Notes under the pieces: generated by a model
What the model saw: only the letters and a program-made list of their open reading frames with translations
The model's database searches: none
Told to the model about the DNA's origin: nothing
Source: Alkalimarinus sediminis
Lineage (GTDB): Bacteria; Pseudomonadota; Gammaproteobacteria; Pseudomonadales; Oleiphilaceae
Assembly (NCBI RefSeq): GCF_026427595.1
Contig: NZ_CP101527.1
Location: 3,467,001-3,531,000, forward strand
Direction of reading: 5' to 3'
DNA: 64,000 nucleotides
Program-made: the position numbers and the translations under genes
Shown here: positions 48,251 to 55,804 of the stretch, piece by piece
How positions within the stretch are numbered: the first letter of the stretch is position 1
How the letters are laid out: each line of letters begins with the position of its first letter

Positions 48251-49285
48251 TTAGAATGGGTTATATAGATAGTTAAGGATACTTTCTGACTGAATTTCAA
48301 TCATTCGAATGACCTGGACCAAGTCAATCGACTTACCTGTAAAAATAGCAGCCAGACCGCTGGCTCCAAACACCAGAGGTGTTTCACTAAAGTCTCCTAC
48401 CGGTTTCAATTTTACAAAAAATACTTCACTCGGCTTTAAACTCTTTTCGTTTGGCAGTCTTGATGAAAGCTGCAGTTGTGCTGCCCCAGTTGCTTGAATC
48501 AACTGATCTACTTCGGCATTAAAAATACGCCCAGGATACATGCTTAGGGCAAAGTGCACTTTATCTCCTGATCGCACCCATTGTGCAGCTCGCTGATCGA
48601 TAGCCGCTAACAAATAGGTTTCTTCAGTACTAACGAAACTGGCAACATGCTGTTTAAGACGAACAAATGCTCCAGGGCGCAACACAAAGTCAACTAAGTA
48701 GCCATCTTCAGGCGCCAACACGGTCGCATGCTCCAGGTTATGATTAGCTTCATCAAACTCCGCCTGCAAACCTGTTAACGAGCTATCTAGCGCCGCAATC
48801 TGAGCAATAACATCATCAACAGCATCATGCCTTAATGGCAACTCACGGGCCGCCATTACTTGTTTAGCCACCAGTTTTTTGGCTTCGTCCAACTTTAAAT
48901 TAGCTTCTGCTAGTTTAGCCTCTAGCGACTTTCTTTGATTTTTAGCTGTGTCTAACGCAGCTTGCGCCTGGTTTCGTTGATCTTGCCAAGTTTGGCTGTC
49001 CATCGAAAAAATCGGATCGCCTTTCTTAATCGGCATATTTGCTTGAGCATGAACCGCACTGACCAACCCTCCAAATTCAGGGGTTATTGGAATAACGTAT
49101 CGCTCGACTACCAGCTCTTTTGAATATGGCGTGGTCTGCCCTAATAAAACGACCTCTGACAGAACCGCAGATACATAGAGTCCAAAAACCACAAACTTCC
49201 ACAATAACGAGAATCGTAACCACTTAAACTTGAAAAATACCAACCAAACGAAACAGAAATAGGCAATCGTAACTAAAAGTTCCAT
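48251..49285 (-). CDS. yiaV: HlyD-family membrane fusion protein (YiaV/YibH-like)
   Basis: 344-aa periplasmic adaptor with two N-terminal helices (about 1-45), a lipoyl-type beta-barrel start (VIPITPEFGGLVSAVHAQANM), a long coiled coil (AQAALDTAKNQRKSLEAKLAEANLKLDEAKK...) and a barrel domain (VLAPEDGYLVDFVLRPGAFV). Such proteins bridge an inner-membrane partner and an outer-membrane channel. Encoded after a DUF3302 protein, the same pair as yiaW-yiaV of E. coli. Substrate unknown. Confidence 0.8.
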   Translation of the reverse strand: MELLVTIAYFCFVWLVFFKFKWLRFSLLWKFVVFGLYVSAVLSEVVLLGQTTPYSKELVVERYVIPITPEFGGLVSAVHAQANMPIKKGDPIFSMDSQTWQDQRNQAQAALDTAKNQRKSLEAKLAEANLKLDEAKKLVAKQVMAARELPLRHDAVDDVIAQIAALDSSLTGLQAEFDEANHNLEHATVLAPEDGYLVDFVLRPGAFVRLKQHVASFVSTEETYLLAAIDQRAAQWVRSGDKVHFALSMYPGRIFNAEVDQLIQATGAAQLQLSSRLPNEKSLKPSEVFFVKLKPVGDFSETPLVFGASGLAAIFTGKSIDLVQVIRMIEIQSESILNYLYNPF

Positions 49286-49287
49286 GT

Positions 49288-49635
49288 CTAAACCTCTCCC
49301 TGCTCATTAGTTACTTCAGATACATTTAAAACATCATCAGTACTTTCAATAATATCGTTCGTCTTTGGGGCGTTACTCAACTCACCTTCAACCACAGCAA
49401 CAGAGACCGTAAAAGGCTTTAAATAAGACCAAACGAGCGCAGCCATCCATAACGGAAAGACCAACAAACCCAACAATGACGTTATTTCAATAGCTTTAGC
49501 CTGCGGGTTACCGCGTTTTTCAGCGATTTTCCCAGGCATTGTATGTACAAAAATAATAAATAGAGTAATTACAATAACACAAGTAACAATGAGCCCTAAC
49601 GAAACCAAGAACAAAGTCGTTGATCCACCTTCCAT
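49288..49635 (-). CDS. yiaW: DUF3302 membrane protein (YiaW-like)
   Basis: 115-aa protein with two membrane helices. Family core: TMPGKIAEKRGNPQAKAIEITSLLGLLVFPLWMAALVWSYLKP. An acidic tail follows (IIESTDDVLNVSE). Located 2 bp before the HlyD-family gene, as yiaW-yiaV in E. coli. Function unknown, probably membrane partner of the fusion protein. Confidence 0.82.
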   Translation of the reverse strand: MEGGSTTLFLVSLGLIVTCVIVITLFIIFVHTMPGKIAEKRGNPQAKAIEITSLLGLLVFPLWMAALVWSYLKPFTVSVAVVEGELSNAPKTNDIIESTDDVLNVSEVTNEQGEV

Positions 49636-50132
49636 GCCGTTCTCCTAATAATTTTATTGGTGTCCTCATACACCCTATCAAAGACTTCAAAAGGACTAAC
49701 TTGAACTCAGGGTAATATGCACACCTATTTTTTATCTCTGGCCTGTCTATTAATCTTACAGGTACAGGGTAGTACTTCAACAGGCATAACCAAAGTGATT
49801 TATTATAATCCTATCTTTCAAGCGTATTAGATTTTTAGTCTTTTTTATAGCCCTATTATTGGTACAACTCGTAATGTCAAAATCCCCTTTTACTTACAAT
49901 GTCCTTTTGCCATCTATCTCGTTTAGTTTAAAACATTCATTGAGCAGCCTTTATTTAATAGTCCACCCTGCATCACGTTAATCCCTTGCAAATCGATATA
50001 ACATAGCCATTCAAGAGCTTGTATGACGGACTGTCACCTTAATCAGTCACAAATTTGGTCATACTGCAGCACTAACCCTAAAGATAATAATAAATTAGAG
50101 CTTAGACTTAACCGCTACAAAAGGTGCTCAAC
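49636..50132. other. spacer without recognisable gene
   Basis: About 500 AT-rich bases between the divergent yiaW-like gene and the lipoprotein. I see no credible frame, hairpin or operator beyond promoter-like AT content. Confidence 0.5.
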
Positions 50133-51296
50133 GTGAGAAACATACAACAAGAACCGTTAAATCTACTCAGTATGGTACCCCCAAAACTCAGTTTGCTATT
50201 AACATTCAGCGTCTTCCTATCGGGCTGTAGCTCGTTCCAATCAGTCATATCAAGCCCTCCTTCTGCCGCACCTGAAAACAATGAGTCAGTGACCCAACAG
50301 TCGACTCCCCCTAACCAGACAACCAATAAAAGCAACACTGAGTCAGACACGACAAAGCCCGGCAATACAGAAATTGGCACTACAGAGCCAACAACAACAG
50401 TTGCAAGCGAAACACCCACCATGCAGCCAAAGAGCCCAAACCTATCAAAGCCAAAAAAATCTGGTAAGCCGCGGGTAACACGAAGCGCTGAACAAGCCGC
50501 CAGTAACGTTATGAGGCCTGCTGCCGCCATAAACCAAACAATTGCAGTGGACCCGCAAGTCAGCGTCACAACCAAACCACTTGAAACAGATAACGCCGTT
50601 AAAATCAGTAATCAAACTATGAACACTGACGCACCTACTTTGGCCGCTATCTCTCAGGCAGCACCTCCAACAGAGGAGTCTGCAATTACCACTGTTGAAC
50701 AAATTAATCAGCTCACCGAAGAGACACCTACAGCAGCCGGTATTGCAGCTACAGATATTGCATTAGCAGACCCAGAACCAACCACTATTGAATCAATAGC
50801 AATTGCGTCAGAACAGACCTTAGCGGCTGAAGTAGAAGCAACCGAGCCACCTCAAATCAGACGCCCTAATCCCAATAAAATATTTAAACGAAAAGCCGTA
50901 GGAATCTGGACAATAGAGAAAAGCCAGGAAGGCGAGTATGCGGGTGTTTGCAGGGTGTCAACACCTACAAGACAGCTTAGCCAGCCCGACTACTCAACCC
51001 AACTTTGGCTAAATATCATTAACGATGAGCTGATTGTTAACACATCAACCAAAGTCGATATCAATCAACAAGGGGTTGGGGTAAAAGCCAATAATGAAAA
51101 GCTAACACCCTTTTCGAAGAGCCTATACCCAGATACAGTCGTCTGGTCGGGTAACCTGGCAGAAATTCTAAATAAGAGTGGTCAGCTAGACATCGTCATC
51201 GGCGGAAGTGAACTTGGCAAAAAAACAATTACGACATCATTTAACATGAAGAGTTTAAAGAACGCTTACTCAGCATATGACGATTGCAGATATTAA
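50133..51296 (+). CDS. predicted lipoprotein with long Thr/Pro/Ala-rich linker and unknown C-terminal domain
   Basis: 387-aa protein. A hydrophobic segment and lipobox (FLSGC, about residues 26-30) mark it as a lipoprotein. Next is a roughly 215-residue low-complexity Thr/Ala/Glu/Pro-rich linker. The C-terminal domain (about 255-387, KAVGIWTIEKSQEGEYAGVCRV start, ending in AYDDCRY) is folded-looking with two cysteines that could pair. The GTG start at 50133 has AAGGTG upstream; ATG at 50172 also gives a good signal peptide. No family recognised. Confidence 0.6.
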   Translation: MRNIQQEPLNLLSMVPPKLSLLLTFSVFLSGCSSFQSVISSPPSAAPENNESVTQQSTPPNQTTNKSNTESDTTKPGNTEIGTTEPTTTVASETPTMQPKSPNLSKPKKSGKPRVTRSAEQAASNVMRPAAAINQTIAVDPQVSVTTKPLETDNAVKISNQTMNTDAPTLAAISQAAPPTEESAITTVEQINQLTEETPTAAGIAATDIALADPEPTTIESIAIASEQTLAAEVEATEPPQIRRPNPNKIFKRKAVGIWTIEKSQEGEYAGVCRVSTPTRQLSQPDYSTQLWLNIINDELIVNTSTKVDINQQGVGVKANNEKLTPFSKSLYPDTVVWSGNLAEILNKSGQLDIVIGGSELGKKTITTSFNMKSLKNAYSAYDDCRY

Positions 51297-51327
51297 AAGC
51301 AGGCGGCTAAGTAACATAAAAATAGCC

Positions 51328-51358
51328 AGGGCGGAGTGCTAATATATTCCTCCGCCCT
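51328..51358 (-). terminator. terminator hairpin downstream of the lipoprotein and of a minus-strand relic
   Basis: AGGGCGGAG / CTCCGCCCT 9-bp stem with a 13-nt loop. On the minus strand it is followed by GGCTATTTTTA, a plausible U-tract. Confidence 0.55.
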
Positions 51359-51383
51359 AGAAAAACACACAGAAGCCTTGAGC

Positions 51384-51503
51384 TTAATCCAGTTGTTTTT
51401 TATCGCTGTCAGCTATGCTGACCAACCACATGCCCGCAATCATGCTAGGTACAAACAGAAAGCTCGCCATGTTTAATGATGCCAACGAAGAGATCCCATA
51501 CTT
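51384..51503 (-). pseudogene. 3' relic of a small membrane-protein gene, fused to a RAYT tail
   Basis: Last 39 codons of a gene (KYGISSLASLNMASFLFVPS... ending DKKQLD) whose 5' part is replaced by a RAYT-element fragment. The hydrophobic stretch suggests a membrane helix. Family not recognised. Confidence 0.45.
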
Positions 51504-51504
51504 T

Positions 51505-51624
51505 AAAGGGGTCAAAGCCCTTTTTGTCTGCTTACTTGGACGGCCACGCCTATCTTGCCCTACTTTCTTTACCAATGTATTTTCAATCATTTCCCTACCT
51601 TTAAGGGGTCAAAGCCCTTTAATT
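51505..51624 (-). mobile_element. deletion derivative of the RAYT element
   Basis: About 120 bp: the terminal repeat AAAGGGGTCAAAGCCCTTT, the last roughly 75 bp of the RAYT coding sequence, then another terminal repeat at 51601-51624. Coding similarity to the full copies (IENTLVKKVGQDRRGRPSKQTKRALTP) is nearly perfect. Non-autonomous. Confidence 0.85.
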
Positions 51625-51650
51625 CTCCAATTATTTGACCCTATTGATGC

Positions 51651-51671
51651 AAAAGGGCTTTGACCCCAATT
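51651..51671. repeat. RAYT terminal repeat, single degenerate copy
   Basis: AAAAGGGCTTTGACCCC followed by AATTA instead of TTTAATT. Confidence 0.7.
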
Positions 51672-51674
51672 ATT

Positions 51675-51903
51675 TTACCAATGAACACTAACTCCACGAC
51701 TCACAGCAGCCTGACACAATGCAGGTAAGTAATTAGGGTTATACTGAGCCATAAAATCAGCGATCGTCGTGCCTTGCCCTTCATCGGATCTTACAATCAA
51801 GCTGCTTTGCGGGTGATGTAATATCATACTTGCATATTCAAACTCTCTTTTTGGATGCAAATTTAGATCAAAAAATATCTTTGAGAAAATATAAGGCGCA
51901 TCG
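51675..51903 (-). pseudogene. 3' fragment of an unrecognised gene, cut by RAYT insertion
   Basis: Open frame on the minus strand from the RAYT element edge to a TAA, about 75 codons (…APYIFSKIFFDLNLHPKRE…, ending AVSRGVSVHW). The coding-like codon use and sharp edge at the insertion suggest the tail of an interrupted protein. No family recognised; in this neighbourhood it could be an immunity or toxin remnant. Confidence 0.45.
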
Positions 51904-51907
51904 AAAT

Positions 51908-52624
51908 TTAAGGGGTCAAAGCCCTTTTTGTCTGCTTACTTGGACGGCCACGCCTATCTTGCCCTACTTTCTTTACCAATGTATTTTCTATCATTTCCCT
52001 AAAGTAATCATTACCTAATGGAGTCCCTGTTAACCACGCGTCTGATATTTTTTTCATTGAGTCTTTATCTAAATGGCTCTCGAACAGTGCTTGATATGCT
52101 TTAGTACGACTTACCTTATCCACACCTAATAACTCATAAATTGAGTGACTATCAATTAGTTTTATATTTTGAACCCCCGTATTATGACAAAAACTAGACC
52201 AGCGATAATGCGATGGCGATTCAACCATATTTGCCCTAACTGGATTCAACTCTATATACACCATCACAGAAAGAAAGTAGGTATCCTCTTGAACTAAGCA
52301 GGCCTTATAACGTCCTTCCCAAATTGAACCGCTCTTACCATATTTATGATTGATATAAGGCACATAGCGTCGCCCTATATATTGCATAAACAAGCTAACA
52401 TCCTCGCCGAGCTTTGGTGTGACAAGTAGGTGCACATGGTTCGTCATTAAAACAAAAGCATGGATCGATAAGCTGTATTTTTCCGCGGCCTTCTTTAGCC
52501 AGTACAAATACGTTGAATAATCTTGATCTTCGAAGAAAACCGCTGAGCGTGAGTGTCCTCGATGCACTATATGCACAGGGACGTTTGGTAAGTAAAACCT
52601 AGGTTTACGTGGCATGAATTTCAT
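51908..52624 (-). CDS. REP-associated tyrosine transposase (RAYT, Y1/HUH type), copy 1
   Basis: 238-aa Y1-transposase-like protein that nicks single-stranded DNA at palindromic ends. The HUH motif is HVH (63-65, in FVLMTNHVHLLV) and the likely nucleophile is Tyr123 (VYIELNPVRA). The C-terminus (RRGRPSKQTKRALTP) is basic. Protein identical to copy 2. Surrounding palindromic ends are its probable targets. Such proteins are thought to spread REP sequences. Confidence 0.9.
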   Translation of the reverse strand: MKFMPRKPRFYLPNVPVHIVHRGHSRSAVFFEDQDYSTYLYWLKKAAEKYSLSIHAFVLMTNHVHLLVTPKLGEDVSLFMQYIGRRYVPYINHKYGKSGSIWEGRYKACLVQEDTYFLSVMVYIELNPVRANMVESPSHYRWSSFCHNTGVQNIKLIDSHSIYELLGVDKVSRTKAYQALFESHLDKDSMKKISDAWLTGTPLGNDYFREMIENTLVKKVGQDRRGRPSKQTKRALTP

Positions 52625-52692
52625 CCTTGAAATTAAAATTGCTATACGTCTGCTAAATGTAACCTTGTACCCTCTCTAAATCAAACTTGCCT

Positions 52693-52716
52693 AAAAGGGC
52701 TTTGACCCCTTTAATT
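52693..52716. repeat. RAYT terminal repeat (5' end of copy 1)
   Basis: AAAAGGGCTTTGACCCCTTTAATT preceded by a conserved CTCTAAATCAAACTTGCCT flank. Confidence 0.85.
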
Positions 52717-52720
52717 TCAG

Positions 52721-52884
52721 GGCTAAGTGGCCTAAATCTTTTATGGCCTGCGCTTTTACTTCTTCGTTTTCGCTGGTTAAACCCGCGACCAATGCTTTGT
52801 TTTCTGGGTTACGCAATAAATCGTTCTTTAACTGCGTCGCCAGTGCATTATTGTGAAGCGTCTCACCCAAGTTAAAGGCGCCAA
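52721..52884 (-). pseudogene. orphan CdiA pre-toxin fragment
   Basis: Minus-strand fragment coding GAFNLGETLHNNALATQ, then the same residues as the N-terminal part of the module at 57206 (LRNPENKALVAGLTSENEEV...). 132 of 133 bases (52721-52853) match 58991-59123. It carries 10 residues lost there, and both ends are cut by RAYT repeats. Confidence 0.75.
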
Positions 52885-52953
52885 TTTAAGGGGTCAAAGC
52901 CCTTTTTTGCCTCTAAATCAAACTTATCTATAAGGGCTTTGACCCCTTTAATT
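52883..52953. mobile_element. miniature RAYT-derived element (about 70 bp)
   Basis: Left repeat AATTTAAGGGGTCAAAGCCC, a 25-bp spacer (TTGCCTCTAAATCAAACTTA...) taken from the RAYT 5' flank, then the right repeat TAAGGGCTTTGACCCCTTTAATT. A near-identical copy lies at 55321-55391. Confidence 0.8.
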
Positions 52954-52976
52954 CGCCTCTAAATCAAACTTATCTA

Positions 52977-52999
52977 TAAGGGCTTTGACCCCTTTAATT
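52977..52999. repeat. RAYT terminal repeat, single copy
   Basis: TAAGGGCTTTGACCCCTTTAATT with the same TCTAAATCAAACTTATC flank upstream. Confidence 0.8.
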
Positions 53000-53023
53000 C
53001 CTTTAATTAAATCAAACCTACCT

Positions 53024-53073
53024 AAAAGGGCTTTGACCCCTTTAATCCAAAAGGGCTTTGACCCCTTTAATTT
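53024..53073. repeat. two tandem RAYT terminal repeats
   Basis: Copies at 53024-53046 and 53049-53073, direct orientation, nearly contiguous. Confidence 0.8.
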
Positions 53074-53076
53074 ACA

Positions 53077-53259
53077 TTGGGACGCTTATTTAACATTACT
53101 GTGGATGAGCTACTTGGCGAGCAAGCTACAAAAACGAACGGTAAACGAGGGCCTTCATCTAAACTGCAACAGCAGATTGAGCGGGTAAACCTACTACCTC
53201 GCTCTAAACAGAAGTTTGTTATTGAGATGATTGATACTGTGATTCAACAGCAGGCATAA
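53077..53259 (+). pseudogene. 3' fragment of an XRE-family regulator
   Basis: About 60 codons: LFNITVDELLGEQ, then KRGPSSKLQQQIERVNLLPR and KQKFVIEMIDTVIQQQA, the C-terminal pattern of a common XRE regulator family. The DNA-binding half is missing: the frame enters from RAYT repeats. Followed by a terminator. Confidence 0.7.
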
Positions 53260-53290
53260 AAAACCCAGCTCACGATGGCTGGGTTTTTTA
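53258..53290. terminator. bidirectional terminator
   Basis: AAAAAACCCAGC / GCTGGGTTTTTT with a 9-nt loop, between the XRE relic (plus) and the immunity gene (minus). Confidence 0.85.
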
Positions 53291-53297
53291 CACATCA

Positions 53298-53729
53298 TTA
53301 ACTTTCTCTGAACCACCAAACTTCTACACTATTGGGAGCGGAGTTAATTAACTCTATATCTTCCCGACTATCATCAAAGTCTGTTCCGTCAGCAAGTCGC
53401 GGGAAAGAAACATTATTGATAAATCGATCATACTTTGTTTCACCGCAAGATGGGCAAGGAGGTAAGCTCAACAAAAATCTATTCAGCTTATCCTGATAGT
53501 ATTTCCTATACTCATCCCCACTAGATGGAACGGAGTTGGGTCTCACTTCAGAAAGCACGGTGTTTTCCCGTGGGTTAACCCAAACTATTGTATTGCAACA
53601 GAAGCATTGACCTCCTGCCGCCTCACTATCGTGCCAAGTAAAAAAGCATAATCCATGCTGTTCCATACCTTTGACTTTTGCTGGCTGAATGCCAAGCTCA
53701 TCTGCATATCGCAAATTTAAATTACTCAT
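53298..53729 (-). CDS. probable immunity protein to RES-type toxin (unrecognised family)
   Basis: 143-aa cytoplasmic protein with two cysteine pairs (CFCC near residue 43, CPSC near 95), possibly a zinc site. It begins inside the stop codon of a truncated RES-like toxin tail (ATGA overlap), the usual toxin-then-immunity arrangement. No known family recognised. The toxin is cut but this gene appears intact. Confidence 0.6.
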   Translation of the reverse strand: MSNLNLRYADELGIQPAKVKGMEQHGLCFFTWHDSEAAGGQCFCCNTIVWVNPRENTVLSEVRPNSVPSSGDEYRKYYQDKLNRFLLSLPPCPSCGETKYDRFINNVSFPRLADGTDFDDSREDIELINSAPNSVEVWWFRES

Positions 53730-53941
53730 GGTTTGATCTGCCTATCTAAAATTAGCTTAATCGCATCAGAGTCATAACGACCGTCAAACAAAGTAATTGC
53801 TTGGTTATTTCCTGCCTTCCTACTACTCGGATACAAAATCCCGTTATAGCCAGCGTCATACGCTTGGTTAGAAACTTGATTGGTGTAACCATAAACCGCT
53901 TTTTGCTGAACAGGATTATCAACTCTCGCTGTTAATTTAAT
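53726..53941 (-). pseudogene. C-terminal stub of a RES-domain toxin
   Basis: About 71 codons without start, entering from the RAYT copy 2 edge (a stop codon lies at the junction). The tail AYDAGYNGILYPSSRKAGNN and ITLFDGR resembles the C-terminal RES motif (GYDGI-YPS-R ... LF), the NAD-degrading toxin fold. The immunity candidate follows with a 4-nt overlap. Confidence 0.6.
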
Positions 53942-54751
53942 TTAAGGGGTCAAAGCCCTTTTTGTCTGCTTACTTGGACGGCCACGCCTATCTTGCCCTA
54001 CTTTCTTTACCAATGTATTTTCTATCATTTCCCTAAAGTAATCATTACCTAATGGAGTCCCTGTTAACCACGCGTCTGATATTTTTTTCATTGAGTCTTT
54101 ATCTAAATGGCTCTCGAACAGTGCTTGATATGCTTTAGTACGACTTACCTTATCCACACCTAATAACTCATAAATTGAGTGACTATCAATTAGTTTTATA
54201 TTTTGAACCCCCGTATTATGACAAAAACTAGACCAGCGATAATGCGATGGCGATTCAACCATATTTGCCCTAACCGGGTTCAACTCTATATACACCATCA
54301 CAGAAAGAAAGTAGGTATCCTCTTGAACTAAGCAGGCCTTATAACGTCCTTCCCAAATTGAACCGCTCTTACCATATTTATGATTGATATAAGGCACATA
54401 GCGTCGCCCTATATATTGCATAAACAAGCTAACATCCTCGCCGAGCTTTGGTGTGACAAGTAGGTGCACATGGTTCGTCATTAAAACAAAAGCATGGATC
54501 GATAAGCTGTATTTTTCCGCGGCCTTCTTTAGCCAGTACAAATACGTTGAATAATCTTGATCTTCGAAGAAAACCGCTGAGCGTGAGTGTCCTCGATGCA
54601 CTATATGCACAGGGACGTTTGGTAAGTAAAACCTAGGTTTACGTGGCATGAATTTCATCCTTGAAATTAAAATTGCTATACGTCTGCTAAATGTAACCTT
54701 GTACCCTCTCTAAATCAAACTTACCTATAAGGGCTTTGACCCCTTTAATTT
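53941..54751 (-). mobile_element. RAYT element copy 2
   Basis: Same layout as copy 1, about 811 bp; outer repeat 53941-53963, inner repeat 54728-54751. The two copies differ at only a handful of bases (for example near 54275-54285 and in the flank before the 5' repeat), implying recent duplication. It splits a RES-type toxin gene. Confidence 0.88.
53942..54658 (-). CDS. REP-associated tyrosine transposase (RAYT), copy 2
   Basis: 238-aa protein with the same sequence as copy 1, HVH at 63-65 and Tyr123. Stop codon formed by the terminal repeat. Inserted into a toxin gene. Confidence 0.9.
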   Translation of the reverse strand: MKFMPRKPRFYLPNVPVHIVHRGHSRSAVFFEDQDYSTYLYWLKKAAEKYSLSIHAFVLMTNHVHLLVTPKLGEDVSLFMQYIGRRYVPYINHKYGKSGSIWEGRYKACLVQEDTYFLSVMVYIELNPVRANMVESPSHYRWSSFCHNTGVQNIKLIDSHSIYELLGVDKVSRTKAYQALFESHLDKDSMKKISDAWLTGTPLGNDYFREMIENTLVKKVGQDRRGRPSKQTKRALTP

Positions 54752-54810
54752 ATTAGAAAGGTAGTATGCATTGGGATCGCTCTTGTAGTGAGTTGTCGGT
54801 TTGGCGATTT

Positions 54811-54896
54811 ACAGCCTACCACTTGAGCGATATTTCTTTAACTAATTCAATCAATTACGCCTTAAGTAAGTGCCATTCGGCTTTGACCCCTTTAAT
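54811..54896. repeat. short conserved segment with a RAYT-type end
   Basis: ACAGCCTACCACTTGAGCG ... GTAAGTGCCATTC, then GGCTTTGACCCCTTTAAT. A homologous segment at 59564-59628 has the same body but a different end (TACTCTGACCCC). Confidence 0.7.
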
Positions 54897-54902
54897 ATTT
54901 TC

Positions 54903-55320
54903 CTAAACCAAACTTACCAAAAGGGCTTTGACCCCTTTAATTTCAAGAGTCATTTGATCTTGAATGCTTCTGGGGTTTCGACTGATAACATTTCCGAACT
55001 TATCTGTATGAGGTAGATGGATTACATCGTCTACCTTGTTTGTAACAACACTCCCACCAAGCATCCTAGCGCTATCACCAGAAGATTCAATCCCTCCCGT
55101 CAAAATATCACTGGCGACATTCCCACCAACTACATTTTCACTAGAACCAGCCTCACTTTTAACCTGCTTAACAACTCTCTCAAGTACTTCTTTTCCAGAA
55201 CTTTTCAGTACAGTCCCTGCACCAATCGTGGCAATAGTTACAACTACTTCAGCATCACCTATATATTCCGCTTTACTGATTTCTATAAGCGCATCTTTAT
55301 CACCTTGCGCTTCTGCACAA
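54903..55320 (-). pseudogene. orphan CdiA toxin-module fragment
   Basis: About 139 codons in an open minus-strand frame between RAYT ends: a helical pre-toxin part (ALIEISKAEYIGDAEVVVTI...), then GGSVVTNKVDDVIHLPHTDKFG and RNPRSIQDQMTLEIKG. The last motif recurs, as I remember it, near the start of CdiA/Rhs nuclease-type toxin tips. Both ends are cut; the C-terminal LVSLV is repeat-encoded. Confidence 0.6.
54919..54943. repeat. RAYT terminal repeat, single copy
   Basis: AAAAGGGCTTTGACCCCTTTAATTT, splitting the toxin fragment's end. Confidence 0.8.
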
Positions 55321-55405
55321 ATTTAAGGGGTCAAAGCCCTTTTTTGCCTCTAAATCAAACTTACCTATAAGGGCTTTGACCCCTTTAATTTTTGACCCCT
55401 TTAAT
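55321..55405. mobile_element. miniature RAYT-derived element plus extra half repeat
   Basis: ATTTAAGGGGTCAAAGCCC, the CCTCTAAATCAAACTTACC spacer, and TAAGGGCTTTGACCCCTTTAATT (55321-55391), nearly identical to 52883-52953; a TTTGACCCCTTTAAT half follows. Confidence 0.8.
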
Positions 55406-55420
55406 CCAGGGGGTACACTT

Positions 55421-55804
55421 ATGGGCACCACGATCTTTTGGATGCTTCCCATGGAATTTGTACAGAGACTAATTACACTGCGTAAAGAGCGCGGTTTGAC
55501 TCAACAAGCGCTAGCTAATGCTATCGATTTGCACGTCAATCAGATTAAGAGGTACGAGGCAGGTACAGCACAGCCCACCTTGGAAACTCTGGTCAGACTG
55601 GCTAAAGAACTCAGTACAACACTCGATGACTTGGTGTTTGGTGAAGACCAGCGCGACCCAATTGATGATTTACGTTTGCAGTTTGAAGCGCTCAGTCAGT
55701 TTGATGAATCTGAGATCATGGTGGCTAAAGAACTGTTAGAGAGTTTGATTCTTAAGCACAATGCCAAGCGGGCTTTTGCTAATCAACTTCAAGGGGGCAA
55801 GTAA
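55421..55804 (+). CDS. XRE-family transcriptional regulator
   Basis: 127-aa DNA-binding protein. Helix-turn-helix at about residues 12-65 (RLITLRKERGLTQQALANAI ... RYEAGTAQPTLETL). The C-terminal part (DPIDDLRLQFEALSQFDE... LILKHNAKR) is a known tail of this family. The start at 55421 has a G-rich ribosome-binding site; ATG at 55442 and 55451 are alternatives. It overlaps the kptA-like gene by 1 nt (TAATG) and probably autoregulates the pair. Confidence 0.8.
   Translation: MGTTIFWMLPMEFVQRLITLRKERGLTQQALANAIDLHVNQIKRYEAGTAQPTLETLVRLAKELSTTLDDLVFGEDQRDPIDDLRLQFEALSQFDESEIMVAKELLESLILKHNAKRAFANQLQGGK

Larger units (their letters stand above)
51904..52716 (-). mobile_element. RAYT element copy 1
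   Basis: Transposase gene between an outer repeat at 51904-51929 (ATTTAAGGGGTCAAAGCCC) and an inverted partner at 52693-52716. About 813 bp. It nearly equals copy 2 (53941-54751). The transposase's C-terminal KRALTP and stop are encoded by the terminal repeat itself. Confidence 0.85.

Noticed and set aside
49520-49780. 86-aa frame overlapping the yiaW-like gene
   Set aside because: Antisense-frame artefact of the real gene's N-terminus and upstream DNA; no ribosome-binding site.
51500-55405. Regularly repeated 20-bp palindromes suggested a CRISPR array
   Set aside because: Spacing is irregular, orientation varies, repeats lie at ends of transposase elements and no cas genes are present.
51505-55405. 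RAYT ends as intrinsic terminators
   Set aside because: Stems are short and lack consistent U-tracts; distribution fits mobile-element ends better.
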